DNA from: Devosia elaeis
Lineage (GTDB): Bacteria > Pseudomonadota > Alphaproteobacteria > Rhizobiales > Devosiaceae
Length of the DNA stretch: 64,000 nt
NCBI RefSeq assembly: GCF_001650025.1
Contig: NZ_LVVY01000063.1
Span: 47,100 to 111,099, forward strand
Direction: 5' to 3'
Shown here: in pieces, positions 38,259-47,685 of the stretch
Numbering within the stretch: the stretch's first letter is position 1
Layout of the letters: every line of letters begins with the position of its first letter
The notes under the pieces: generated by a model
Database searches by the model: none
Seen by the model: the letters and a program-made list of their open reading frames with translations, nothing else
Told to the model about the DNA's origin: nothing
Program-made: the position numbers and the translations under genes

Positions 38259-40109
38259 CTATTCCGCCGCGTCCTCGGCCTCGTCGGCGTCGATGAAGCC
38301 GCCGGACTGGCGGTGCCAGAGCTGGCTGTAGATGCCGCCCGAATCCACGAGCTGGGCATGACTGCCCTGCTCCACGATCCGGCCTTTGTCCAGCACCACC
38401 AGCCGATCCATCATGGCGATGGTGGAGAGCCGGTGGGCGATGGCGATGACGGTCTTGCCGCGCATCAGCATCTGCAATTGCCCTTGGATGGCCGCTTCCA
38501 CCTCGGAATCGAGCGCCGAGGTAGCCTCGTCCAGCACCAGGATCGGCGCGTTCTTGAGCAGCACCCGGGCAATGGCGATACGCTGCCGCTGCCCGCCCGA
38601 GAGCTTGACGCCGCGTTCGCCCACATGGGCGTCATAGCCCATGCGGCCCTGCGGATCGGTCAGCGTCTCGACGAAGTCGGAGGCCTCGGCCTGTTCGGCA
38701 GCGGCGCGCATCATCTCCTCGGTCGCATCGGGCCGGCCATAGAGGATGTTCTCGCGCACCGAGCGGTGCAGGAGCGAAGTATCCTGCGTCACCACCCCGA
38801 TATTGGCCCGCAGGCTGTCCTGCGTCACATGGGCGATATCGTGCCCGTCGATCAGGATGCGGCCATCGGCCCGGTCGTAGAAGCGCAGAAGCAGATTGAC
38901 GATGGTGGATTTACCCGCGCCCGAGCGCCCCACCAGGCCGATCTTCTCGCCCGGACGGACATGCAGGTTCAGGTCGTCGATCACGCCCTTGTCCTTGCCG
39001 TAATGGAACGAGACCTTGTCGAACTTGATATCGCCCTGCACTGCCGGCAGCGGCTTGGCCTCGGGCTGGTCCGACACGACGCGCGGCAGCGAGATGGAGG
39101 AAATGCCGTCCTTGACCGTGCCGATATTCTCGAACAGCGAGGACATTTCCCACATCACCCATTGGCTCATGCCCTGGAAGCGCATGACCAGGCCCAGCGA
39201 CACCGCGAGCGAGCCCGGCGACATCAGCCCCTGCATCCACAGCCAGATGCCGACCGCGCCCACCGAGAACAGCAGCAGCGCATTCGACCACAGCACCAGC
39301 ATGTTGAGCACGGTGAACAGCCGCATCTGCCGGTAGACCGTGTCGAGGAAGCCGTCCATGGCCTCCTTGGCATAGGTTTCCTCGCGGTTGGAATGGCTGA
39401 ACAGCTTGACCGTGGCGATATTGGTGTAGCTGTCCACGATGCGGCCGGTCATCATCGAGCGCGCATCGGCCTGCGCCTGGGAAATCCGGCCCATGCGCGG
39501 GATGAAATAGACCATCATCGCCACATAGCCGGCCAGCCAGACCAGGAAGGGAATGGTCAGCCGCCAGTCGGCCGCCGCCACCAGCACCACCGCGCCGGTG
39601 AAATAGACGACGACATAGACCAGCATGTCGAGCAGCTTCATCACCACTTCGCGCACGGCGAGCGAGGTCTGCATCAGCTTGGCGCCGATGCGGCCGGCGA
39701 ACTCGTCCTGGAAATAGCTCATCGACTGCCGGATCAGGTAGCGATGCGCCATCCAGCGGATGCGCTGGGGGAAATTGCCCAGCAGCGTCTGGTGCATGGT
39801 CAGCGTCGAGATCAGCGCGATGCCGGGTACGATGAAGACGATCATCGCCCCCATCATCGCCAGCTTCCATCCATCGGTCTCGAGGAAGGTTTCGGGATCG
39901 GCGCCGGCCAGCCAGTTCACCACATCCCCGATAAAGCCGAAGATGATGATTTCGCCGATGGCGACGCCCGCGGCGGCAAGCGCCATCAGCGCCAGCCAGC
40001 GCTTGGCGCCGTCGCTATAGTGCAGGCAGAAGGCCAGGAGGCCCTTGGGGGGCTCGACCGGATCATCCTTCGGATAAGGATCGAGCCGTTTTTCAAACCA
40101 ACGCAGCAT
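38259..40109 (-). CDS. ABC exporter half-transporter (first of a pair)
   Basis: A 616-residue fused permease-ATPase, first in the transcription order. Six helices lie at about residues 30-330. Walker A is GRSGAGKST, the signature LSGGQRQRIAIARVLL, and Walker B PILVLDEATSALD. It resembles the downstream gene throughout, including the conserved SIGxxMTGRIVDSYTN-type coupling region (SMMTGRIVDSYTN). The two diverge most at the N-terminus and in the membrane part. It is divergent from pepN across ~520 bases of repeat-bearing DNA. Confidence 0.94.
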   Translation of the reverse strand: MLRWFEKRLDPYPKDDPVEPPKGLLAFCLHYSDGAKRWLALMALAAAGVAIGEIIIFGFIGDVVNWLAGADPETFLETDGWKLAMMGAMIVFIVPGIALISTLTMHQTLLGNFPQRIRWMAHRYLIRQSMSYFQDEFAGRIGAKLMQTSLAVREVVMKLLDMLVYVVVYFTGAVVLVAAADWRLTIPFLVWLAGYVAMMVYFIPRMGRISQAQADARSMMTGRIVDSYTNIATVKLFSHSNREETYAKEAMDGFLDTVYRQMRLFTVLNMLVLWSNALLLFSVGAVGIWLWMQGLMSPGSLAVSLGLVMRFQGMSQWVMWEMSSLFENIGTVKDGISSISLPRVVSDQPEAKPLPAVQGDIKFDKVSFHYGKDKGVIDDLNLHVRPGEKIGLVGRSGAGKSTIVNLLLRFYDRADGRILIDGHDIAHVTQDSLRANIGVVTQDTSLLHRSVRENILYGRPDATEEMMRAAAEQAEASDFVETLTDPQGRMGYDAHVGERGVKLSGGQRQRIAIARVLLKNAPILVLDEATSALDSEVEAAIQGQLQMLMRGKTVIAIAHRLSTIAMMDRLVVLDKGRIVEQGSHAQLVDSGGIYSQLWHRQSGGFIDADEAEDAAE

Positions 40110-40632
40110 TATTCAAACCACTTCGTTACAACGTGTTCAGCGCAAGGAGCCCACAGCCATGCGACCTCAACCGCGGTTGAGGTCAAGGCGCTAAGATGGG
40201 CCGACGGCAAAACCCGTGCGGAAATTTCGGAACCGGCGCTCATGCGATCCAACAGACGCAGAGGAGCGGCGTGCAGACAGCTTCATAGCGCCTCCTCCCC
40301 ATTGCCGTCTCAATTGAGGGCAATGAGTCATGCTATGCAGCCGAGAGCCGCACAGGATACACGAGAACGACGAATGGGCTGTAGCCGGACAGACACAGCC
40401 GCGAGTGATTGACAAATTTTGTTCTCATCTCAGGGTGATGAAAATGCCGGCACATCGCCACCCGTCCCGGATCGTCACCCTCGGGCTTGACCCGAGGGCT
40501 CTTCACTTCAAAGTTCTCGACACAAATATAGAACCCTCCTGCCAGGCCCGAGGGTGACGAGCAGCGAGTTGGAATGACACGGTGGGCCGAACATGGCACA
40601 CCGAATACACAAAACAAAAACTGGACCGCTTC
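40110..40632. repeat. Gene-free gap with dispersed repeats upstream of pepN
   Basis: No convincing gene in 523 bases. A hairpin repeat with CCCTCGGG/CCCGAGGG arms lies at 40478-40498, and its reverse-oriented partner GCCCGAGGGTGACGA at 40545-40559. The same unit occurs at 35927. The remainder (40110-40470) shows nothing I can name; promoters of the divergent ABC and pepN genes must lie here. Confidence 0.65.
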
Positions 40633-43269
40633 ATGCGCACCGACAGCGAACAGACTATCTACCTCAAGGACTATGCACCCACCCCCTACCGGATCGTGTC
40701 AGTAGATCTGGATTTCCGCATTCTTGAGGACGGCACCCGCGTGCGGGCGCAATTGACCATCGAGCCGCGCGCCGAAACCGCGCCCGGCACGCCGCTGGTT
40801 CTGGACGGTGACGAGCTCAAGCTCGACAGTATCGCCATCGATGGCGCGCCGCTGGTCCTGTCCGCCTATGTCGCGGACGCTAACAGCCTGACCATTGTGG
40901 AACCGCCGAATCGCCGCTTCGTGCTCGATACCCAGGTGACGCTCCAGCCCGAGGCCAATACCAGGCTGATGGGCCTTTACCGCTCCAGCGGCACCTGGTG
41001 CACCCAGTGCGAGCCGGAAGGCTTCCGCCGCATCACCTATTATCTCGACCGCCCCGATATTCTCGCGCCCTTCAAGGTGCGGATGACAGCGCCGGTCGCG
41101 GTCGCGCCGGTGCTGCTGGCCAATGGCAATCCCATCGACCGGGGCGATGCCGGCGATGGCCTGCATTATGCGGTCTGGGAAGACCCCTTCCCCAAGCCGG
41201 CCTATCTCTTCGCCCTCGTGGCCGGCGATCTCGGCGCCATCACCGACAGCTTCACCACCATGAGCGGGCGCAAGGTCGATCTCGCGATCTATTGCACCCA
41301 TGGCAAGGAAGGCGAATGCCATTACGCCATGGACAGCCTCAAGCGCTCCATGGCTTGGGACGAGCGTCGATTCGGGCGCGAATACGATCTCGATATCTTC
41401 AACATCGTCGCCGTTTCCGATTTCAATTTCGGCGCCATGGAGAACAAAGGGCTCAATATCTTCAACGACCGGCTGGTCTTCGCCAAGCCGGAGACGGCCA
41501 CCGATGCCAATTACCATGGCATCGAGCGGGTCATCGCCCACGAATATTTCCACAACTGGACCGGCAATCGCATCACTTGCCGCGACTGGTTCCAGCTCTG
41601 CCTCAAGGAAGGTCTGACCGTCTATCGCGACCAGGAATTCACCTCCGACGAGCGCAGCCGCCCGGTGCAGCGCATCCATGACGTGCAGAACCTGCGCACC
41701 AGCCAGTTCCCCGAGGATGGCGGCCCCCTCGCCCACCCGCCGCGCCCCGATCATTATCGGGAGATCAACAACTTCTACACCACCACCGTCTACGAAAAGG
41801 GCGCCGAGATCGTCCGCATGCTGGCGACGCTGCTGGGCGAGGTGGATTTCCGCAAGGGCATGGATCTCTATTTCGAGCGCCATGACGGCGAGGCCACCAC
41901 GATCGAGGCCTTCATCAAGGTTTTCGAGGATGCGACCGGAACCGATCTGGGGCAGTTCATCACCTGGTATCTGCAAGCCGGCACGCCGCAGGTCGAGGTG
42001 AGCGACAGCTTCGACGCCGCCAGCCAGACCTATACGCTCACCCTCAGCCAGAAGGTCGATCCCACGCCGGGCCAGCCGGACAAGCAATCACTGCTGATCC
42101 CGGTCCGCTTTGGCCTGATCGGCCCCAATGGCAATGCCATGAGCTGGAGCGGCGTTTCGGGCGGCACGGTTCGCGACGATCTCATCCTGCTCGACAAGGA
42201 CAGCGTCACCCTGACCTTTACCGGCGTTGCCAACAAGCCGGTGCCCTCACTGTTCCGCGGCTTCTCGGCCCCGGTCAAGCTCCGGTCCAGCCTCACCCAG
42301 GACGACCTTCTGTTCCTGGCGCGGCATGACAGCGATCCCTTCAATCGCTGGGATGCGCTGCAGACCGTCTCGACCAATCTCATCGCCGAGGCGGCCCAGG
42401 GCCGCCGCTGGACGGCGGCGCAGGCCGATGCCCTGCGCCAGGCGCTGATCGATACGCTGGACAATCCCGAGCTCGATCCGGCCTTCAAGGCCCAGGCCAT
42501 CGCCATCCCGGCCGAGACGGCGCTGGGGCGTCATATCGGCAAGGACGTCGATCCCGATGCCATAGCCCGCGCCCGCCACGATTTCGTCACCACGCTGGTC
42601 GGGCCCATGGCCGACCAGTTGGAGGCGCGATACGACGCGCTGACCGTGCCGGAGCCCTATAGCCCCGACGCGGCCCAGGCCGGCCGCCGTTCGCTGCGCA
42701 ATGGCCTGCTCACCCTGCTGACCGCTGGATCGGATCGCGGAGCCGCTCTCGCCGCCTCGCAATACGAGGCCGCTTCCAACATGACCGACCGTTATGCCGC
42801 CATGGCCATATCGGCGCATTACTGGACGGACGAGGCTCAGGCCCTGCTCGGCGATTTCCGCACCCGCTTCGCCGGCGATCCGCTGGTGTTCGACAAATGG
42901 CTCACCGCCTCGGCCCAGGCGCCGGACGACGGCGTCATCGAACGCATGCGGGCCATTCTGGCCGCCCCGGATTTCCCGCGGACCAACCCCAATCGCCTGC
43001 GTTCGCTGCTGGGCAGCTTCGTCATGAGCAACCCGACCCAGTTCGCCCGCGCCGACGGCGCCGGCTTCCGCTTCGTCACCGAGGCGGTGGCCGAGATCGA
43101 CAAGGTCAATCCGCAGGTCGCCTCGCGCGTCCTCACCGGCTTCCGCATCCTGCCGACGCTGGAAGCGGGTCGCCGCGATGCCGGTCGGGCCGCGCTCGAT
43201 GCGTTGAAGGCGCAGCACACGCTCAGCCGCAATGTCGGGGAAATTCTCGACCGAATCCTGGCCGGCTGA
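40633..43269 (+). CDS. pepN: Aminopeptidase N (M1 zinc metallopeptidase)
   Basis: An 878-residue cytoplasmic aminopeptidase. The substrate-binding GAMEN and zinc-binding H303-E-Y-F-H307 with NWTGNR downstream are present, as is the second Glu ligand in KEGLTVYRDQEF. The C-terminal helical domain common to bacterial PepN follows, to a normal length. I chose the ATG at 40633 for agreement with the family N-terminus (TIYLKDY); an upstream ATG-initiated frame from 40582 adds 17 residues. A terminator follows. Confidence 0.96.
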   Translation: MRTDSEQTIYLKDYAPTPYRIVSVDLDFRILEDGTRVRAQLTIEPRAETAPGTPLVLDGDELKLDSIAIDGAPLVLSAYVADANSLTIVEPPNRRFVLDTQVTLQPEANTRLMGLYRSSGTWCTQCEPEGFRRITYYLDRPDILAPFKVRMTAPVAVAPVLLANGNPIDRGDAGDGLHYAVWEDPFPKPAYLFALVAGDLGAITDSFTTMSGRKVDLAIYCTHGKEGECHYAMDSLKRSMAWDERRFGREYDLDIFNIVAVSDFNFGAMENKGLNIFNDRLVFAKPETATDANYHGIERVIAHEYFHNWTGNRITCRDWFQLCLKEGLTVYRDQEFTSDERSRPVQRIHDVQNLRTSQFPEDGGPLAHPPRPDHYREINNFYTTTVYEKGAEIVRMLATLLGEVDFRKGMDLYFERHDGEATTIEAFIKVFEDATGTDLGQFITWYLQAGTPQVEVSDSFDAASQTYTLTLSQKVDPTPGQPDKQSLLIPVRFGLIGPNGNAMSWSGVSGGTVRDDLILLDKDSVTLTFTGVANKPVPSLFRGFSAPVKLRSSLTQDDLLFLARHDSDPFNRWDALQTVSTNLIAEAAQGRRWTAAQADALRQALIDTLDNPELDPAFKAQAIAIPAETALGRHIGKDVDPDAIARARHDFVTTLVGPMADQLEARYDALTVPEPYSPDAAQAGRRSLRNGLLTLLTAGSDRGAALAASQYEAASNMTDRYAAMAISAHYWTDEAQALLGDFRTRFAGDPLVFDKWLTASAQAPDDGVIERMRAILAAPDFPRTNPNRLRSLLGSFVMSNPTQFARADGAGFRFVTEAVAEIDKVNPQVASRVLTGFRILPTLEAGRRDAGRAALDALKAQHTLSRNVGEILDRILAG

Positions 43270-43280
43270 CCACATCGGAG

Positions 43281-43310
43281 GGGGGAAGCGACACTTGCTT
43301 TCCCCTTTTC
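43281..43310 (+). terminator. Terminator after pepN
   Basis: GGGGAAGC (43282-43289) pairs with GCTTTCCCC (43297-43305) with one unpaired base, followed by TTTT. It is 12 bases after the pepN stop. The rest of the gap to 43552 shows no other feature. Confidence 0.7.
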
Positions 43311-43552
43311 CGCGCATCGTCGGCACCCGGCGTCAACCGTCTGCTAACCTTATCCCTGTCGCGTCAACGCGGCCTTTCCACAAAGTTGGAAGAATTTTTC
43401 TTCACCGCTAAGTGATTCAGCCGACTCTGCTTTTTCCATTGGCGCCCAAAGCGGCCCCGAACCGACTCTAGACAAGCGCCCCCGACCTGATTCATACCTC
43501 ATTAAGGGTTGAATAGTTTGGGGCTAAACCCCTCTGCGAAATGGAGGATTTC

Positions 43553-44761
43553 ATGCGGTCGTCGGAGGCATCCGGCGCTGACGCGCTCGGATTCCGCGTC
43601 AGCAACAAGGACAGGACCAGGGGGCAACTGCCCCGGGTCAGCGTGGCCGTCGCCGCCGCCGCTTTCCTCTCCGCCGGCCTCTTCGTCGCCTACGACGCCA
43701 CCCGCACCTTCGCCGAAACCGGCGCCGCGCCGCCGTTCGCCGCCATATCCCAGGCGGGCACCGGCAGGGATGCCATCATCGTCGCACCGGAAAAAGCCGC
43801 GCTTTTTCAATCCTTTGCGCCCGCCGAGCCGGACGCAATCACCGGCATAGCCGGGCGCGGACTGCTCGCGCTGGCCCTTGCCGGTCTCATCACCCTCACC
43901 GCCGCCCGCCGCCGCGATCCCGATGCGGCGGAGCTGGTGCGGCGCGAAGCGGAGCGCCGGCGCGCCGAGGCGGCCCTCGCCGCCATCCGCGAAGAGCAAC
44001 GCCTCCTCGCCCGCCGCTATCACGAAGAAAAGCTGCGCGCCGAAGCGGCCAGCCGCGCCAAGACCAATTTCCTGGCCCATGTCAGCCACGACATCCGCAC
44101 CCCGCTCAATCACATCATCGGCTTTGCGGAACTGATGGAGCACGAAACCTACGGAAAACTGGGCGACACGCGCTATCGCGACTATGTGCAATCCATAAAA
44201 TCCTCCGGCCAGCACCTGCTCAATTCCTTCGCCACGATCCTCGACCTGGTGGAGCTGGAAGGCGGCCAGAAGCCGTTGCGCCGGGACCCCGTCCTGCTCG
44301 ACGAGGTGATGGAAAGCGTCGCCAAGCGCTTCAAAGGCCAGATCGAACGCGCCGGCCTGCATCTCAAGCTCGGCGCCCCGACCGGGGCCGTGCTGCGCGG
44401 CGACCGGCTGGGCCTGGTGCGGATGATCGGCAATATCATGGAAAACGCCGTCCGCTTCACCCATGCGGGCGGCAGCATCACCCTGTCCGCCTTCGCCGCC
44501 GATGATGGCGTCGTCATCGAGATCAGCGATACCGGCATCGGCATGAGCGAGGAGCGCCTGGCCAGCCTCAGCCAGCCCTTTGCACTGGGCGACGCCACCT
44601 TTACCCGCGAAGGCGGCGGCCCGGGCCTGGGCATTTCCATCGCTCGCGCCATAGCGTCGCTGAGCGGCGGTCACATGGCCATCGATTCCGCACCCTCGCT
44701 GGGCACGACCGTCGCCATTTCGCTGCCCACCGAGCCGGCCGCGGCCGACCTGGCGGCCTGA
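43553..44761 (+). CDS. Membrane-associated sensor histidine kinase
   Basis: A 402-residue kinase. Two hydrophobic segments lie at about residues 29-48 and 98-118, bracketing a ~50-residue periplasmic part. A coiled coil rich in Arg/Glu follows, then HisKA with H179 in VSHDIRTPLNHIIGF, and HATPase with MENAVRFTHAG and GPGLGISIA. The start at 43553 has GGAGG five bases upstream. No response regulator adjoins. Its stop touches the glnE stop with no gap. This position between pepN and glnE is conserved in many Hyphomicrobiales. Confidence 0.9.
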   Translation: MRSSEASGADALGFRVSNKDRTRGQLPRVSVAVAAAAFLSAGLFVAYDATRTFAETGAAPPFAAISQAGTGRDAIIVAPEKAALFQSFAPAEPDAITGIAGRGLLALALAGLITLTAARRRDPDAAELVRREAERRRAEAALAAIREEQRLLARRYHEEKLRAEAASRAKTNFLAHVSHDIRTPLNHIIGFAELMEHETYGKLGDTRYRDYVQSIKSSGQHLLNSFATILDLVELEGGQKPLRRDPVLLDEVMESVAKRFKGQIERAGLHLKLGAPTGAVLRGDRLGLVRMIGNIMENAVRFTHAGGSITLSAFAADDGVVIEISDTGIGMSEERLASLSQPFALGDATFTREGGGPGLGISIARAIASLSGGHMAIDSAPSLGTTVAISLPTEPAAADLAA

Positions 44762-47641
44762 TCAGAGCCGCGCCGCCCGCTCGTACCAATCCCGCGCGGC
44801 CGCCTCCACCTCGCCCTGCATGTCCTGCACATCCAGCGCCAGCCGGCCGAAATCGGGATAATGGCAAAGCTGGGCCAGCAAGTCCTTGAATGCGGGCGTC
44901 CAGGCCTCCTCCCTGAAGGGGCTGATCAGCGCCGAACTCATCACCTGCAGCACGGTTGAATAGAGGCCGTGAATCTCGACCAGGCGCTGGCCTGCCGGCA
45001 CGAGGCCGATTTCGCCCAGCCGCGCCAGCACCCGGGCCGTCGAAGCCTGTGGCAGGCCGATCTGCCGGCTGGCCACCAATTGGGCGGATTGGGCGATGAA
45101 TTCAAGATCGACCAGGCCGCCATTGGCGAGCTTGAGATCGAAGGCATGGCGCGGCTTGCGCTCGCGGGCCATCAGGGCGCGCATCGAGACGACATCTTCT
45201 ATCGTCTTGGCGATGTCACGTTGCCGGCCCATCACTTCGGCAATCTCGGCATTGATCTTTTCCGCCAGGGACCCGGTGGCGGCGACGACGCGCGCACGGC
45301 TCAAGGCCAGGTGCTCCCAGGTCCAGGCATTGTCCTTGTGATAGGCCTTGAAGCCGGCAAGGCTGGTCGCCAATGGCCCGGCATTGCCCGACGGGCGCAG
45401 GCGCATATCCACTTCATAGAGTACGCCCTCTGTCGTCGGCGCGGTCACGGCCGCGACCAGGCGCTGCGTCAGACGCGCGAAGTAATGCGAGGTCGAGAGC
45501 GAGCGTTCGCCGTCGGATTCGGTGTTGGGCGCGTCATAGAGCAGAAAGAAATCGAGGTCGGAGGTGAAGGTCATCTCGCCGCTCGCCATCTTGCCGAAAG
45601 CAAGCAGCGCCACTTCGGCGTCCGGAATGCGGCCATGGCGGATCGCGAATTCGTCCTGGACCTTGTCGAACAGGCGATGCAGCAGCGTTTCGGCCAGCGC
45701 GGTGAATTGCTCCCCTGCCCCCTGCGCACTGACCGTGCCCGAGAGCAGGCCGGCCGCCACCAGGAATTTCTGTTCCTGTCCGATAATGCGCGCCCGGTCG
45801 ATCAATTCCTCATAGGACCGCGCATCGGCCAGGAATGCATCCACCTTGCCGATCAGTACCTCGCGGTGGGTCACGTCATTGGCGAAGGCCGGGTCGATCA
45901 GGCCGTCCACCACATGGGCGCGATGGATCACCGCCTCGGCCATGCGCGGGGCCGAAGCCATGAATTGCACGAGCAGCGTGCGCAATTGCGCATGGTTGCG
46001 CAGCAGGGCAAAGAGCTGCACCCCGCCCGGCAGGCGCGAGAGGAAATTGTCCATCCGCGCCAGGGCCTCGTCGGCATTGCCCGCCCGGCCCAGCGTGGCC
46101 AGCAGGGCCGGCAGAAGCTCGGTGAGATGGGCTCGTGCGGCCGATGTGCGGGTGGCGGCATAGCTGCCGTAATGCCATTTGCGCACCGTCTCGACGGCTT
46201 TATGGGCATCGGCGAAACCCATCGCCGCCAGGGTTTCCAGCGTTTCGGGGTCGTCGTCGCTGCCGGTGAACACCAGATTGCCTTCGCCCGAGCCCAGCGT
46301 TTCGCCCTCGGTGAAAAGCTCGGCATAATAGCGGGCCACCAGTTCGAGCGCCGCGCGGTAATCGGCCTCGAAGGCGGCCCGGTCCGGCTGGTCCATCAGC
46401 CGGCCGATGGTGGCCACGCCTTCGGCATTGTCCGGCATGATATGGGTCTGCTCGTCGCGCAGCATCTGCAGCCGGTTTTCCACCGCCCGCAGATACCAAT
46501 AGGTGCGCGTCAATTCCTCCGCCGTTTCCGGGCTGATCCAGCCGGCTTCGGCCAGGGCGGCCAGAGCGCGGGAGGTTGGGCGCACGCGCAGGGCCTTGTC
46601 GCGCCCGCCGGCGATCAATTGCTGGGTCTGGGCGAAGAATTCGATCTCGCGAATGCCGCCGCGCCCCAGCTTGACATTGTGCCCTTCCACACGAATGTCG
46701 CCGACCTTCTTGGACACATTGATCTGCCGTTTCATCGCCTGGATGTCGGCGATGGTGGCGAAGTCGAGATGCTTGCGCCAGATATAGGGGGCCAGCTCCT
46801 TGAGGAAGGTTTCGCCCACCTGCTTGTCACCGGCGCAGGGCCGCGCCTTGATCCAGGCGGCGCGCTCCCAATTCTGCCCCCGGACCTCGTAATAGGCCAG
46901 CGCCGCATCGACGGAGAGCGCCACCGGGGTCGAGCCCGGATCGGGCCGCAGACGCAGGTCGGTGCGGAAGACATAGCCACCCCATTGCTGGTCCTCCATC
47001 AGCCCGACCAGCCGCTGCACCATGCGGGAATAAATCCTGGTCGCCTCGTCCGGTTCGGCCAGGACGCCTTTATGCGGATCGAAAAAAGCGACGATGTCGA
47101 TATCGGAGGAATAATTGAGCTCCCGTCCGCCATGCTTGCCCAAAGCGAAGAGGGCGAGCCCCGAATTGGCGGCGCGCGCCTGCTCGGGCGCGATGGCCAG
47201 GCGCCCTTTTTCGGCGGCATCCCGCATCAGGAGATCCATGCCCGCTTCCAGCGCGGCGTCGGCCAGGTCGGACAAGGCCTCGGTGGCGCGGGCCGTGGTC
47301 CAGGCGCCGCCGGTTTCGGCCAGGGCCGCCAGCAGCGCGGTGCGTCCCTTGGCGACGCGCAGCGCGCGGCCGAGTTCGGCTTCATCGTACACACGCCCCG
47401 CCTCGGCAATGGCAGCCAGTACGGCGCCGAAGGCCGTTTCGGCATCCGATGCCAGCGTTTCGGCCAGCCAATCGGCATGGCCCCGCGCCAGGTCCAGGAG
47501 ATAGGGCGCCGATTCCAGCAGCGGCCCGAGCGTCGGCGCGGCCGCCTCGAAGGCCGCCGCGATCGGGGTGGGCAATTGCGCCACCAGCGCATCGAATTGC
47601 GGATGATCGAGGGGCGGCAGGGGCGAGAGAAGGATGCTCAT
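44762..47641 (-). CDS. glnE: Bifunctional glutamine synthetase adenylyltransferase/adenylyl-removing enzyme
   Basis: A 959-residue enzyme that attaches AMP to and removes it from glutamine synthetase, in response to nitrogen status through PII. Two nucleotidyltransferase domains are visible: the N-terminal one with NYSSDIDIVAFFD, and the C-terminal one with FTSDLDFFLLYD. Length agrees with family. It is the last gene in a minus-strand series that begins with ccmI and includes degP and a two-component pair, but a 44-base gap and the HK upstream suggest its own expression. Confidence 0.96.
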   Translation of the reverse strand: MSILLSPLPPLDHPQFDALVAQLPTPIAAAFEAAAPTLGPLLESAPYLLDLARGHADWLAETLASDAETAFGAVLAAIAEAGRVYDEAELGRALRVAKGRTALLAALAETGGAWTTARATEALSDLADAALEAGMDLLMRDAAEKGRLAIAPEQARAANSGLALFALGKHGGRELNYSSDIDIVAFFDPHKGVLAEPDEATRIYSRMVQRLVGLMEDQQWGGYVFRTDLRLRPDPGSTPVALSVDAALAYYEVRGQNWERAAWIKARPCAGDKQVGETFLKELAPYIWRKHLDFATIADIQAMKRQINVSKKVGDIRVEGHNVKLGRGGIREIEFFAQTQQLIAGGRDKALRVRPTSRALAALAEAGWISPETAEELTRTYWYLRAVENRLQMLRDEQTHIMPDNAEGVATIGRLMDQPDRAAFEADYRAALELVARYYAELFTEGETLGSGEGNLVFTGSDDDPETLETLAAMGFADAHKAVETVRKWHYGSYAATRTSAARAHLTELLPALLATLGRAGNADEALARMDNFLSRLPGGVQLFALLRNHAQLRTLLVQFMASAPRMAEAVIHRAHVVDGLIDPAFANDVTHREVLIGKVDAFLADARSYEELIDRARIIGQEQKFLVAAGLLSGTVSAQGAGEQFTALAETLLHRLFDKVQDEFAIRHGRIPDAEVALLAFGKMASGEMTFTSDLDFFLLYDAPNTESDGERSLSTSHYFARLTQRLVAAVTAPTTEGVLYEVDMRLRPSGNAGPLATSLAGFKAYHKDNAWTWEHLALSRARVVAATGSLAEKINAEIAEVMGRQRDIAKTIEDVVSMRALMARERKPRHAFDLKLANGGLVDLEFIAQSAQLVASRQIGLPQASTARVLARLGEIGLVPAGQRLVEIHGLYSTVLQVMSSALISPFREEAWTPAFKDLLAQLCHYPDFGRLALDVQDMQGEVEAAARDWYERAARL

Positions 47642-47685
47642 TTTTCAGGCATAGCTTGGCGCGTCATGGGCGGCAAGCGGGCTCG

